64,000 nucleotides of DNA, taken from Castor canadensis (taxonomy: Eukaryota > Chordata > Mammalia > Rodentia > Castoridae). The notes under the pieces were generated by a model. That model ran no database searches, was not told where the DNA came from, and was given only the letters and a program-made list of their open reading frames with translations. The translations under genes and the position numbers were made by a program. Positions 37,656 through 50,479 of the stretch are shown piece by piece (positions within the stretch are counted from its first letter, which is position 1; each line of letters begins with the position of its first letter). The stretch spans positions 103,701,384 through 103,765,383 of the forward strand of contig NC_133391.1 in NCBI RefSeq assembly GCF_047511655.1, given 5' to 3'.

Positions 37656-38113
37656 TATTAAACATTATCAAGAAAATGTACTATTTTCCTAGATTGTATT
37701 TGATGCCCCAGCTCTGAATAAAATAAGGCAGGATGAGTAAGTTTTTCTTCTTTAAAGAAGGACAGAATTAGACATACAATTGAACTATAACTAGCCACTA
37801 AGAGAATAAGGTTGAAAATATGAACTGCAACTTCTATATGATAAATATAATGTTTTTTCATTCAATGACTATAAGTTAGGTGCATATAGTCTAACTTGTG
37901 CCACTTGTGATGTAAGAAAATTCTGATCTGGGCTATTCACCACACAAGCAACAAGAGCAAACACATGAATTGAATGACATCAAATTTATGGATGCTGATA
38001 TAACACCTGAATTACCGATCTCTTTTCTCCCTGTTCATTAGAATGTACAGAATCATACAAACACAGAATTCAGCTGCACATTGTCTTAGAAATTAAAAAA
38101 TAGACAAGCCTTG

Positions 38114-38197
38114 GGCTGGAAGTGTGGCTTATGCAGTAGATTGCCTGTTTTGCAAGTGTGAAGCCCTGAGTTCAAACTCCCGGCTCATCAAAAAAAA
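38114..38197 (+). mobile_element. ID-like SINE with clear target-site duplication
   Basis: 'ggctggaagtgtggcttatg' to the B box 'ccctgagttcaaactcccgg' and an A-run. It is flanked by perfect 12-bp direct repeats (AGACAAGCCTTG at 38102-38113 and 38198-38209), the mark of L1-driven retroposition. The intact duplication suggests a fairly recent insertion. Confidence 0.9.
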
Positions 38198-39044
38198 AGA
38201 CAAGCCTTGATATTGATCTAGATCAAATGGTGTCGTTTTCTCACATAAAAGTCTACAAGTTTCACTAAGGATTGCATGCTTAACGATTTCTTGATAATGA
38301 TACCTATTCATAAGCTATGTAGAAGAAAATTTATATATACAGATATATATAACCTTGTTATACATAAAGAAATGGGTCAATAAAAGAATTTCCATAGATA
38401 GTGAATGCATAGAAATATCTCTCTTCCTCAGTTCCAGCCATTTGGAAAGAAGGCAGGCACAATCCTCGCCCATCACGTCCATTCCGTTATTCTGGCAATT
38501 TGATATGGTACTGATCAGGAAATTCTGAGTAATATGCATGTCACAACCTCAGAGTGGAGAGTCGATTTGACTTGTCTATTTGTTTGTACATATTTTGAAT
38601 TTTTTAAATGACACAATACAACTTGAAAAGGAAACATTTGATTGCAGGAGTTCATATGTACTCTTTAGATGTTTTCATAAACCTTCTTCATCTATATTTT
38701 CAGCAATTTTTCTTGGATGTCTAACAAATACTGAAATCACTTTGCCTTTCCACTTACCCTTTCATAATGTTCGTGACACAATCCTGTGTAATTTGACACC
38801 TTGGAACTTTAAACAGACTCGGAGTCTTTTGGACCTTCTAGCCATCATCAATTCACATAGTGTGCAGTAAATCCAGCTCAAAATAAACAACACAGATGGA
38901 ATCGAAGCTTATAGTACAATGTCAGCAGTATCCACAGATTGACAGAGCTAGTTAGGCTGCCAGATGCACAGAATGTTGTTCTATCTACTTGTTCTTTATA
39001 ACTGGACTTGATGGAGTACATCAGTGTCAAACTCCTTGCTGGTT

Positions 39045-39095
39045 TCCACACGCACACGCACAGAAATGCACCCGCATAAACACGCACATTCCTGC
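39045..39095. repeat. CA/CG-containing microsatellite-like patch
   Basis: Runs of 'cacacgcacacgcacag' and 'aaacacgcaca' give several CpG pairs in a window otherwise very poor in CpG. Confidence 0.6.
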
Positions 39096-42000
39096 GCTCT
39101 ATATCAACGGAACCATCTGCTCTCAGCTTTACATGTGGTAACTAACTAACTATCCTACTGTGCCTGATCTCACCGACTGCTTTCCCTGGAAACAAATGAC
39201 AACAGTTTTTATCTTGTGCCCTCCTTGGCATTATAAAATGAGGCTCTTAACATTTCCATACGCATATATTTTACATGCATTTTTTATAAAAAAAAAATTC
39301 TGTTCTCCATCTTATTTACTGATTCCCTAGAGAATGATAATATCTCTTTTTATATCTCCCCCGAATTGAGATTTTTCTATGGAACTTCACTTACCAAGAT
39401 TGTTTCTTCTAACTAAGATTTACATGACAGCAATATGTATAAAAGCAATGGGCCGTGATATCATTCTCCCCCCGCCACGTTATTTTATATATACTACTTG
39501 CAAAACGAGGGAGTAAAAATGTGGAGAAGTAATAGAGGCAAGCCATTCATTCCTTTTCACTGTTCTCTTATATAATTCCCCTGGTGATGATGACCATGCT
39601 GGAATTTAAGATGAGCGAGTTGTATAAACACGAGGTATTTTGCCTGCAGCAGAAGATTCGTTATTCTGTTCCCAAAAGCAGAATTTTTGCCTTGACCTCT
39701 TTGCCATCTCCTGTATGATCTAGATGCATAATAGCATCTAAAAACAGAAGAATAATCACTTTTTTAACTGAAAAAATTCAATTGTAATGTACTTTCAAAG
39801 CAATACATCTAATACATCTATTTAGCTGGGCGTATGAAGTGTCACAAGAAGGCTATGCAGAATGAAATGATAGAAAGATGACCCAGGTTTAGGCCATACC
39901 AAATATCTTTTTCTGACCCATTTCCACGTTTGGCATCTGTCTTTATAACAATCTCTCTAGAAGATCTACAGAAATTATACTCACCTTCTGGTAACTAGGT
40001 AACATAATCTCCTGGAGGCTAGCTAATTGCAGCCCACAATAACCTCACATACAGTAACGGTTAAATTTTTCATTTCTTTCAAATTATTATGGATCAGTGG
40101 AGAGGGTATTGATTTGATTCATTAGCAGATTCCCTGTCTGTTCCAAGGTTAATGATTACATGTATCTCAATTACATCCTTAACAGGTTATACTGTATGAT
40201 TTGTTTTAACTGCTTTGTACATTGTGTATCATTCTCAGCTCAAAGGTTTCTTAGCAATTCATGATTTAACACATTTTTCTCCTCCTCTTCCTAAAACAGT
40301 GAATCTGCTTTGACGAAACATATCAAGGCAAGACAAAAATGAGTCATAAAAGCTTTTTCTAGGATTCTTCTAGAACCATAGCATAAGAGTTTATTTGAGT
40401 CAGGTAAATCCTCTGCAATTCATTCATATTTAAAATATTAATCAGTGTAGAGCAGGGGGATGATTTTATATTGGTATTTTGCTCTACCTTCTATATGTAA
40501 AGGGGACTTTTTTTTAATAACTTTGATCTTTTGAAAATACACATAATGCAATTCATCTAAGAAAAGCTGAAGCAAAGTATATATTTTTAATTCATTTCTC
40601 ACCCTTCCAACAGAAGCCAGACACATCTTAACTGCTTTGAAGAACAAAAAATATTTAATAATTCAGAATATAATATTCATACGTCTGTTTAGGATAACAA
40701 TAAGTCAAAATGAAATAAGTTGCAGGTACATTTTGCATAACTGCAATTGATAGGCAGTAGGAGAAAGCCATTCCAAGGACTTGAGGGCAGAGATGACATC
40801 TATTAGTCAGAAGACAGCACAGTGATTTTAACAACAAAAGAAGATAGTTTTTTCTACTTCTTCTATTTCTTTTTTTTTTTTTTTTCACTTACTACTACCA
40901 CCAAGTCTCTGTACATTTAAGCCAAGGAAACTTGCACATACCTTGAACTAGAATTGTTGTATCTGAGGAGTGTCTAATTGAGCTTTCTTTTGAGGAAAAA
41001 GCTTGGCTTCTTACACATAGTCCTACAGAGTCTGCATTCAGGAATTACAGTTTAAGGAATGTTAATGCTTTTACCTTTTACTTGTATTCTGCACATACAA
41101 TACATCAGACACCTTCTGGAACCCCCAAGATTCAGAAGAGTTTGGGGACCCAGAAGCCAAATGGGAATCATCAGGAGGAGAGACTTCAGCTATACAATCC
41201 ATTAAATAAAACAATAGAGCCTGCAGCTGAGCTATTAAAAAGAGTAGAGCAATTTTTATTTCAATGGCTACATTTTATTTCCTCTTCTGAGTGACTGTTA
41301 ACAAAGGGCCGCTGAAAGGACTGGATAAAAAGCAGGCGTCAGATGCAGGATCCATGAGTTAAACAACATTATTAGATACAATTTCATAAAATCTAGTTGC
41401 TTTTTTGCTACTAGAAATCATGTCCTTTTGTCAACTTGTGGTCACATCAGCACTTCTGCTGATATAATTTGCTCCAGCTGCAGAGCATAGCTGGCCTGCA
41501 AATCAAGAACCAGAATGAGGACAGGCAGGAATAACTCAATGGCTTGGATAATGTGCAAATCACTACACTTCTCGCTATTAGTCTACTTTTTTTTTTTTTT
41601 TCAGAATATTTGGAAGAGGAAACATTTATCTTTAGTAAAACAGCCAATCAGCCACCCTCTTAAGAACTGGTTTGTCTGGTTATCTTCTCCTGGAGCCTAA
41701 TCCTTCTTTGGAGATGCTTTGTAATCATGACATTATGTATTTAAAAAAAAAAAAACTTTTCCTGTGCCCACCATAGAGTGTGATTTGAACACCTAATGAA
41801 AAGAGCTTTTGTCCACTGCACCCAGAAAATGTTCCTCAAATTTAAAAATAATCCTAAGCACTTCTGTTTATCATTTTTGCATTTCAAGTGTTTCTATTTG
41901 GCTTGCAATATACAGGTTTACAAAATAATACACATTCTGCCAACAAACTGCTATAAGTGCCTCAATTCCATTCACAAAATGGAATTGAAAATGAAATATA

Positions 42001-44157
42001 ATACCACTTATTGATTTAGGCAGGGTTATAATAGTAGAAGTCATTGAGGGTGCGCTATTTGACATATTGGAAACTATTGATTTACATTCAAAACAATTAG
42101 AATTGGGTTCCAATCAATTAAAATTCAGCTGTAATTGAATAGTCAACAATCATTCTGCATACAAGAGTTTCTAAATAAGCACGAAGTCCAAGTACTCTTT
42201 CATATCCAAGAAAATCATTGTATATAGTGAGCAAATAAGAGAACAAGCAATAGCATATACAGCTGAAACTGCTAAATAAATGTCCTTAATAACAAGAGTA
42301 GCATATCAAGTGTGCAAAGTCATCAGTAGCCTGTTGTCCACCAGTGCAAATGAGCTGACATTCTTTTTTCATGGCACAGCAAAGTTCCAGGTCCTGGTAC
42401 AATCACAGCTGCACACTCATTATGTCACCTGTCACTTTCTGAAATTCACTGCTTCGGCAAGCATCCAAATCAAAAGTTACGGTCAAAGTACTTTCTTTTT
42501 ATCTGTGTAAACTGACTAGGAAATTTTATGATTACTGAACTTATTTTTAGAGAAGACAAAGGGAAGAAATGTGCCATGTACCTGTGGCCCCAAATCTGTT
42601 TTCCATTTGGCAGAATTGCTCAGTGAAATGAAGATAAGTCCAGTGCCTTATTCTGTTCTTTTAAAACACCCTTCAGAGATGAATTCACCAAAACTCAGGA
42701 TTCTATTAACTCCTCAGATCAGAATGGAAGTGATAATATTTTCTGAAATGTATGTTTTAAAAGTTGTCATCCATTCTGGGAGCTTTAGACGTTTGCCTCT
42801 AATAGATGCAGGCTAGTGAACCTCATGGGCTATAGAAGCAAATTTTAATTTCTGGTTTGAGTCAATGAACTTCATTTTTGCATTTATGATATGACCACTT
42901 TTATTGTAGTTCACTTTTGGGTCGATGGTAAAATTATGGTTTATTTAAAACAGAATTAAAGTTTATATGATATTGACTGACAAATATGCAATGTTTAAAT
43001 ATTACATGAAGTAGTTCTCTTTGCTTAAATAAATGAGAACCAAAATGAACGAATTACAAGATGTTTTCATGTCTCTAGGAAAAGAATACCTGGTTCACAG
43101 GAGAAAAATGTTTTGTGGAATGAATTTTGAGATTTGTAATCACACTTTCAATTTTTCCCTTAACTGGCATCCTTACAGATTTAGCTAACTCCAAATGGTA
43201 GATCCAGCAAGGGGGAGTTTAGAACATGGCAAGCTGAACTTAAGTGAGAACTAGTGTTTTATGGCTCTCTGTGCATAGCCTAGAAGAATAATTTCTTGTA
43301 TCTTCATTAAACCACAGGCTGGTTGTACCAGTTAACAAAATGTGTTGGCTACTTGTAAACTGACTGTACGTACAGACATAATTTTAGAACACAAAATTGC
43401 TACTTCTTTATCACATCTTAAATACTCCTCTGGTATCTTAAATTTATGTGTAGACAGGTAATAGTAACAAAAAAACCAATAAAAATATTGTTTGTATCAT
43501 TTTCTTTCATTTTTCAAATGGGGAAATATAATTTACTTTGTCTACAATGAAGTTAAAAATAAGCTATTTTTTCTAAAATTTCTATTACTCATGAATTAGT
43601 TGTGCTGTAGCATCTACAAATCTAACAGAAGATACATTTGGTATTGAGTCTACTAATATCAACCTATTATTTGCATAACAATATGGTTTTAGGAATACTG
43701 TACCTAGAAGTCACAGGTCCACAAATGTGAAAAGAATACTTTTGAGCACTGAATATACTGTTACTCAGACCTGTTTTATGAAGTATTAATGTGGAATGGG
43801 AAAAATAAACTAATTCCATCCCATCAGATTCAAAGAATTATAGTTCAAATATTAATATCCAGCACCTTTCCAGCTTGTGTGCTATTTTGCCAGTTGCTTT
43901 TGCTGGCAGTTGGCCTCCCTTGTAAAAGATGAAGTTTCTTATAAAAACAGCAAAAAAAAGTATGCATAAATTTTAATTATGTTGTATCTTCCTCCCAGTC
44001 CTTACACGCTATATTCTGTGAAATACAAGATGGTGATGAGAGTGGAACGCCTAGGTGAGGACTATTTGTAAAATATTTTGATAGTTGAAAGAAATCTATC
44101 TTAGTAGTATAAAACTACGGAGGCAAATTTAATTACAAAAGTAAATCTAAAAGGACA

Positions 44158-44230
44158 AAGACAAAAAGAAATGAAGAAGGAAAAAAAGGAAAGAAGAAAG
44201 GAGGGAAGGGAAGAGGGAGAAAACAAAAAC
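44158..44230. repeat. Purine-rich tract
   Basis: About 70 bases of almost only A and G (GAAGG/AAAGG type). Confidence 0.7.
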
Positions 44231-45334
44231 CTTTGGAATAATTTTTATTATTCTACAGCTAATGCTTTGTCTTCTTAAAGCAGACTAGTTAGTTACTGTC
44301 TTCTTATTTTGGTTTGTAAGGAAGTTCTGTTGATTTAAAGTGCTAGTGCAAAATAGCCTGCAATACCACAGTATTGCCTTATGACAAAAACATTTAAAGC
44401 AAAAAAGATTCAGAGCCATTCACATTGTTGAAGACTCCTGAGTTTTTAAAGAACATTTCCAAGGACTCAGAAACAGTCCAGGCTCCAATTGTTTCTTCAT
44501 GAGTTCCAGTCATCCCAGTGCAATCCTATTGTGAGATGCAGGAACATGCAGGCAAAGGAAGCAGGATTGTGATTATTTTCATATCTTTCTCATGTGGATT
44601 TTCCATGGAAAAATTTATTTTTATAGAGCTATGGAAGGTACCCACCCAGACGAAATTTATGAGTGCCATGTTGTTTTCATTTCATTGACCATGAATCTTT
44701 ATACTTGGATTTTTTTTTATTGATAATGTTTGTTTTCAAGTTTGGATGCAGATATAAAACAAAAAATTTTCGTGAGCTAATACTTTATTTTTGATAACGT
44801 ATGCTAAGTCACAGATTGTATCTTGCTTAGCTATGCATGTCCTGGTGAACAGCAGAGTTCTTTGCACATAGCAGAATGAAGGAACATTTGCAGACTTAAA
44901 GTGGAATCCAGTTGAATTATATTGGTAATAAGACAGCAGCTATTTGACAATTCTCTGAAAGAGCTACAGCTGATAAATCAAATGTTATCTGGTTAATGCA
45001 TTAAAATCTTGGTATGATTAAAGAAAAATGAGTTCATGTTAGAAGATTCTAGGACATTTCACCTTGAATTTTCAAATACCTGAATAGTCTCACATTATTC
45101 ATCCCATTGAAAACAGCTTTTCTGGTAACAATCATAATTATCAGTCATTGGTTATCAACCCTATCTTAGACTCCATACTTCATACTTTATACTTACTTTT
45201 ATTTATTTTCTATTATTTTACCCCCCTAGACATAGACCCTCTTAAAACAGAGATATTTAGTCCCATTGTTTTTCAATGAGGACAGTAAGTTCCAAAAAGA
45301 TTTTGGAGGCCTACTCACAGTGCAGACAGAAAAA

Positions 45335-45840
45335 TAGCTCCCCAAAACATACCCATGAGCAAATCCTTTGAAATCTGTGACTGTTACCTTATATGACAAA
45401 AAAATTTTAAAAACCTTTGTAGACTTTGCAAATGTGATTAAGAATCTTGAGATGAGAAGATCTTGCATTATCCAGATGGGCTCTAAATATAATGATATAA
45501 GAGACAGTCATAAGAAGATTTTACATTTGCACACACTGTGTGTGCATGTGAGAGAGAGTGAGAGAAAGGAGGAAGAGGAAGAAGGAAGAAATGTGAAAGG
45601 CAGAGAGATTGAAGTGATATGCCACCAGCCAAGAATTTCAACAGCCAGCAGAAGACAAAAGATGTAAGGGATGAATTCTCCCCTGGAGCCCCTGGAAAGA
45701 GTACAGTCCTGATTTGAAATATTGACTTCAGTCTTTGGTCCTGTAAAACTGTGAGAAGACGAATTTCTGTTGCTTTAATCCAACTTCAGTAATTTGTTGC
45801 AGTGACCTTGGGAACACAGAGTCACAACACTTTGAAGATA
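45335..45840 (+). mobile_element. MLT1-type MaLR LTR
   Basis: Landmarks in order: 'tagctccccaaaacataccc', 'ctttgcaaatgtgattaaga', 'tccagatgggctctaaatat', 'cagagagattgaagtgatat', 'gaattctcccctggagcccc', 'aaaactgtgagaagacgaat' and 'tttctgttgctttaatccaa'. This covers almost a whole LTR. A GA-rich stretch at 45549-45588 is expanded inside it. The 99-codon frame over it is not a gene. Confidence 0.65.
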
Positions 45841-45854
45841 CATAGTGTACTAGA

Positions 45855-46040
45855 ATTCTATTGCTGTATAACAAATTATCCCAATTTGGCAGCAAAAAAA
45901 AAAATCATTTATTAGCTATGCTGTAAGGATAGACATTCAGATGACTTAACTGAAATTTTTCCTTATGGTCACACCAGACTGAAATCAAAATATTAGCCAT
46001 ACTAAAATCTTATCTGGAGTTTTGTGGAAGAATCTAAACA
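45855..46040 (-). mobile_element. MaLR-type LTR end (antisense)
   Basis: 'ttctattgctgtataacaaa' and 'ttatcccaatttggcagcaa' are the reverse of an MLT1-type LTR 3' end. The rest is poorly matched and the far boundary is unclear. Confidence 0.4.
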
Positions 46041-47684
46041 GGTTTAATTCATTTGGAAAAATCTCTGTATCAGCTTTCTATAAATTCTTAAGTAAAATTT
46101 ACTTGAATTGGAAAAATCTTTTTCTTGTGTAACTGTACACCAGGGAATACAACCCGGATACCAGTCATGAACATCATCTTGGAATTTTGCCTCTCTCTCA
46201 GGTCTCTTGATTCCAAAGCCCTTGCTGTTTTGTCTGACATACCACACTGTTCTTCAAAGTTTGTCCAGAGTTCCTTTGAAAATACATACAACTGTTCATT
46301 GCTTGTCTATATAGCCAGAATTTCCTTACACTTATTTCTACTTATACTGGCAGTGATAACTAATAATACTGGTTCATGTCCTGGAATTTGAATTCTTTCC
46401 CACATCCCTATCTAGAAGTCCACAAAAGCATCAGAATGAGTCTTAAGGGAACAGCAAGGAGGCTGTTGAAGATAGGATTGTGCAAAGCAGCTGAGCTTTC
46501 ACTAACAGACCTGAGGAAGTAAGACTTATAATGGCCTGCAGTTGATACTTGGACCAGATCCCTTGATCCCTTTACCCATGATGTATATGGTTTGGCTCTA
46601 TATGTTTTGCCTCTGGCTGATCCCACAGGATTGCCCTGAGGTTACTAGAGCTGCTTTGCTCTTGTGGTGAGCTAGCTGAAAATACTTAGGAGTTCCTGTC
46701 TTCCTGGGGTAACCCATAGATGAACTGCTAAAGAGATAAAAACCAAGTTCCTCTGCTCTGAGACATTATAGACTGGCCCACAGTTTTTTTTCCACAGTTT
46801 TTTCTAGAATCTGGCTGTGGTTGGGTTTTCATCTGAAATTGTCCCTTTAGTTGGCTCAAGTGCCTTCCCATTCTGCACTCCATTATCAGTGTCTCCCCGG
46901 AGCACTGCTCTAATAAATCACGTGCACTCTGACCCTTGGCTCAGGATTTCCTTCTGGGATGACCCAGCATCAGACATGCAGTACATTTTGGGCACTTTTC
47001 TGGAGCCAAGAGCACTAGGAACTGGCCACTCTAAAACTCCCTGCCTGGCAAGAATTGAATTTTTCTAGGCTGTTTTGTGAAGGCAGTGAATACAACCTGG
47101 TCATCACCTGACAGCAAGGCTCTGTGGTGTTAACCAGATGTCTCTTTTGAGAATAAGAATATGTGCTGACTTTCTTAGGAAGTGCTATCAAAGGTCTACC
47201 CTTGAATAGCAGTACTCCCCACTCCTCTAGCACCTGTGGAAAAACCTTTTACTTTGTTCACTATTAAAAAATCATTGCCTAAAACTGTGCATATAGTTTT
47301 CTTCTAGTTCAGCCTGGCTATTTCTTGTGTGTTAAGTGCATATAAAAACTACCACAGTCTTCAAGGTTAAACAAGTTTGAAAAGAGTGCTTTGAACATTA
47401 TCTTAGTTATTTCATATCTGTAGTTGATTTGTGAGTGTGAGTATAGAATAAAGAATAATAGTCCACAAGTGGATCCTCTGAGTACTCTTAATTGCATATC
47501 CAGGTCCATATGAATGATGCTTTCAGGAAAATCCGGATGCAGGATGACGAAATAGAAAATAACTTGCCAGGGTTACTCAACAAGAGACAATTGAAAAGCA
47601 GTCTAAGGATGGGGCAGGGCTTAGTGGAGGGCTCCCAGAATTTCAACTTGATTCCCTAAAATCACTTCAATAAAAAAGCCAAAA
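46041..47684. other. Non-coding DNA with a possible LTR end
   Basis: No gene is seen. At about 46860-46980 'gagcactgctctaataaatc' and 'ccttggctcaggatttcctt' resemble the 3' end of an ERVL-type LTR (AATAAA then a 'ctctgcttctgggg' block), low confidence. Confidence 0.35.
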
Positions 47685-47835
47685 CAAAAAAAATTTACAT
47701 GTAACAGGAATTATGCAGATGTAATTAAGGTTGCTAATCAGTTGACCTTAAATTAGGGAAATTATACTAATAGAGCTAACCTGGTATGATTTCTTTAAAG
47801 AAAAATCCAGACATCTGGATCCAGTTTGTGTGAAC
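47685..47835 (+). mobile_element. MLT1-like LTR fragment
   Basis: 'gcagatgtaattaaggttgc', 'taatcagttgaccttaaatt' and 'agggaaattatactaataga' match the middle of MLT1-type LTRs. Confidence 0.5.
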
Positions 47836-48540
47836 TCATTTTCAAATGGCAACTCTTGAGCACAAGAAAGTTCTCAGGGCTGGTTCAGAGCTTCTAAAAA
47901 CATTCTCTGTGGTCAGTTGAGTCCTGTGGCATTAGTTCATTACCTGAGGAATAATATTTTATCTGATTGTCTTACTCAGGGCAGATTATTGTACACTTGC
48001 TGAGTTGATGAATGAAGGCACTTCACATGCAACCACATTTTAGAGAATTTTATTAACAAAATCCCATCTCTTGAACAGTACCCAGGGAAGCATATTAAAC
48101 ACAAAAGAGTAGCGAAAAGACTGAGAACTCAAACAGCACAGGCAAAATGTAAAGCTAAGTCTATTTAGTAAATATGCGAAAATGCCATCCCCTAGTGTCA
48201 GTTATGAATGCTCCCGAGAAGAGTTTACTGCCAGGGAGCCACAGCAAAACCTGTACCAGGCAACACTTCTCAGGGGATGGGGATAGCATGAGAATAATGG
48301 TATCATTTCATTTTATAGAACCCTTGTGGGAGGTCTTGAAATGCACCTCCCTACTACTCACAAAGTAATTGCCAAGTTTTTGACATTATACTGTAATAAA
48401 AATACATACATCTACAATAAATGATAGAAAGAAAAGGCTCTTCTTTGGAAACAATACAGTAAATGCGAGGGAAATTGTTGAAACCATAGCCTGTTGATTA
48501 CTAAATAACATTGAATAACTTCTTGTTAAAATTACTAAGC

Positions 48541-48567
48541 ATTTATCATTATAATATAATGATAAAT
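48541..48567. repeat. Perfect 12-bp palindrome, 3-nt loop
   Basis: ATTTATCATTAT is followed by AAT and by its exact reverse complement. Wholly AT-rich apart from two G/C pairs. Confidence 0.8.
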
Positions 48568-48867
48568 TATTTTCTGCAATATGTCATCATTGGAATGTAG
48601 ACACCTAGAAGAAAATTCTCAGAGTTGGAAGTGTATAGTTTACCTGATGGTAAATACAGTTTGATTCAAAGATGTCTGGATCAGGAGTCAATAGTGTGAT
48701 CTAAGACTTACTTAGTCCATTCATTTGATCTCAGCTTTAATAAGACTTTAATAAGGTTGCAATATCTCCATATTAAAGTGATGTTAATATATTGGTTTAT
48801 TTTAAAGTATCTTGAGTCTATATGTTTGAACTTTTATCTTTTAGAAAATACCCTTCAGTGAGCATAT

Positions 48868-48898
48868 ATTAATGGCTCAAACTAGAAGAGCCATTAAT
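48868..48898. repeat. Perfect 11-bp inverted repeat, 9-nt loop
   Basis: ATTAATGGCTC at 48868-48878 pairs with GAGCCATTAAT at 48888-48898. The stem includes four G/C pairs, so it is less likely to be chance than a pure AT stem. Confidence 0.8.
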
Positions 48899-50040
48899 GT
48901 CATAACTTACACCATAGTGGTACAAATTTATTTTCCCACATCTTGTGGAGTTTTTTTAGTTAATTAAATTACTTGTCCCCAGTCCTCTGATAGGTATTTT
49001 TTTATATGTGATCTTTTAGTTGCCTGTATTTTTTATATTCCTGAATTATTAATTTATATAAATGAAATTGTTACACTTCACTTTTTGCTGTGTGCCTCTT
49101 TAGAAAATTCAGCAGTCCATTAATTGCTGATTTAGTCCTCTAGTAAGAGCTGCAGCATACTTCAAAGTGTGTGTTTATCACTTTTACCTATAGTTGGGTT
49201 AGAAACCTATAATTTCTGTAACTCCCTCATATATATTTTTTGATACACCTGATCCATTGTCATACTCTGAGAGCGAATCAGTCCTTAGGAATACATCCCC
49301 ATCCTTATATGATGCTCTAATTACAGTTTTACCTGCCTTGTGCCTGTAACATGACCAGACTGTGAAGTCCAATTTAAGGACCCACTCAAACTGCTCACTC
49401 TTCAAATCTCTTCACTTTTCTCTTTACTTCTGTTTTCTGCCAGCCCCAGTTTATAGTCTTCAAATTGCCATTGACACGGGTAAAAGTCAGTTAGGGATGC
49501 CTTTTATACACCTACTCATTCTCTTAAATCTTTTAGCTTTGTCATAAACTTTTCATTGTGCATAAATAAAGATTAAATTCAATGAAGTCCTATATCTTAC
49601 AATTAAAACTTCAGTTTTCTGAAACACGAAAGTCAAATTAAGATGATTTCTTTTCAGTAGCAATTCACTTACAAAAATTAATGTCTCTGACTAAATGGAG
49701 AAGTTAGGTTAAAAGGAATACCAGGAACTAACTTAGCTTTACGAGTACATTAAAGTATATGCTCTTGAATGCAGATCCCAGGGAGAAGACGTGAGGCTGG
49801 CTTAAGTGGGATAGACAGCAATGAGCTACAGATTAAGGTTAAGCATTAGGAAATACACATGGAACTAGAAATTCTGGCAGTGGGAGCAAGTTAATAGGCT
49901 CTAGTTATAACAACAAAGAGAAGAGAGGTTAATGGCTGATGTACAACAGAAGGATTCAAAATAGACTAGGAAACCCATCAGCTCATTGGAGTAAGTCAAA
50001 GAACTTTACAGACAGTCCTGCAATAAAAGTTGAGTTGAAG

Positions 50041-50142
50041 GAGTTGGCTTGGTGATGCACAATCCCAGCATTCAGAAGGCAGAGGCAGGAGAATTTCAAG
50101 TTTGAGGGTGGTCTGGGTAAGCAAGACCCTGTCTCAGGAAAG
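50041..50142 (+). mobile_element. B1-like SINE
   Basis: 'ttggcttggtgatgcacaat', 'aaggcagaggcaggagaatt' and 'gcaagaccctgtctcaggaa' are B1 landmarks in order. The A-tail is followed by a GA run. Confidence 0.8.
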
Positions 50143-50146
50143 AAAA

Positions 50147-50172
50147 TGAGAGAGAGAGAGAGAGAGAGAGAG
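50147..50172. repeat. (GA)n microsatellite
   Basis: About 12 GA units directly after the SINE A-tail, a usual place for microsatellite birth. Confidence 0.85.
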
Positions 50173-50179
50173 TTTAAAA

Positions 50180-50475
50180 TTATTTGTATTGATATATATA
50201 TAACAGACTTCTATAATATTCACCCATCATCTTCTCTTTAACCCCTCTCCTCACCCCGCTGAGTCCCCTCAACAGTCCTCCTTTTATAATCACACCATAT
50301 TATTACATTTTTTAGTTCTAGATTCCACATATGAACAAAAACACATAGTACTTTTCTTTCTGATCTTGGCTTATCGTGCTTAATATGATGATATCTATTT
50401 TCATGCAAATGACATCATTTTAGTCTTCTTTATGGCTGAATAATACTATATTGTATATATGTACTACACTTTATA
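50180..50475 (-). mobile_element. L1 3' fragment, antisense (inverted half)
   Basis: 'tagttctagattccacatat', 'ttggcttatcgtgcttaata' and 'tttatggctgaataatacta' are the antisense end of L1 ORF2. The C-rich part before it (50230-50280) is the start of the 3' UTR read backwards. Confidence 0.65.
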
Positions 50476-50479
50476 CAAT

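Larger units (their letters stand above)
38210..45330. other. Repeat-poor unique DNA, candidate regulatory block
   Basis: Over about 7 kb I recognise no SINE, LINE or LTR, in contrast to the flanks. Frames stay under 100 codons with no domain. Patches at about 40020-40300, 41280-41500 and 42040-42480 have balanced composition and dense TAAT, E-box-like and SOX-like words. I see no promoter or exon. Conservation is a guess that only alignment could test. Confidence 0.45.
47836..50037. other. Non-coding DNA, two hairpins
   Basis: No gene or firm repeat is seen apart from the inverted repeats at 48541-48567 and 48868-48898. Confidence 0.4.
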
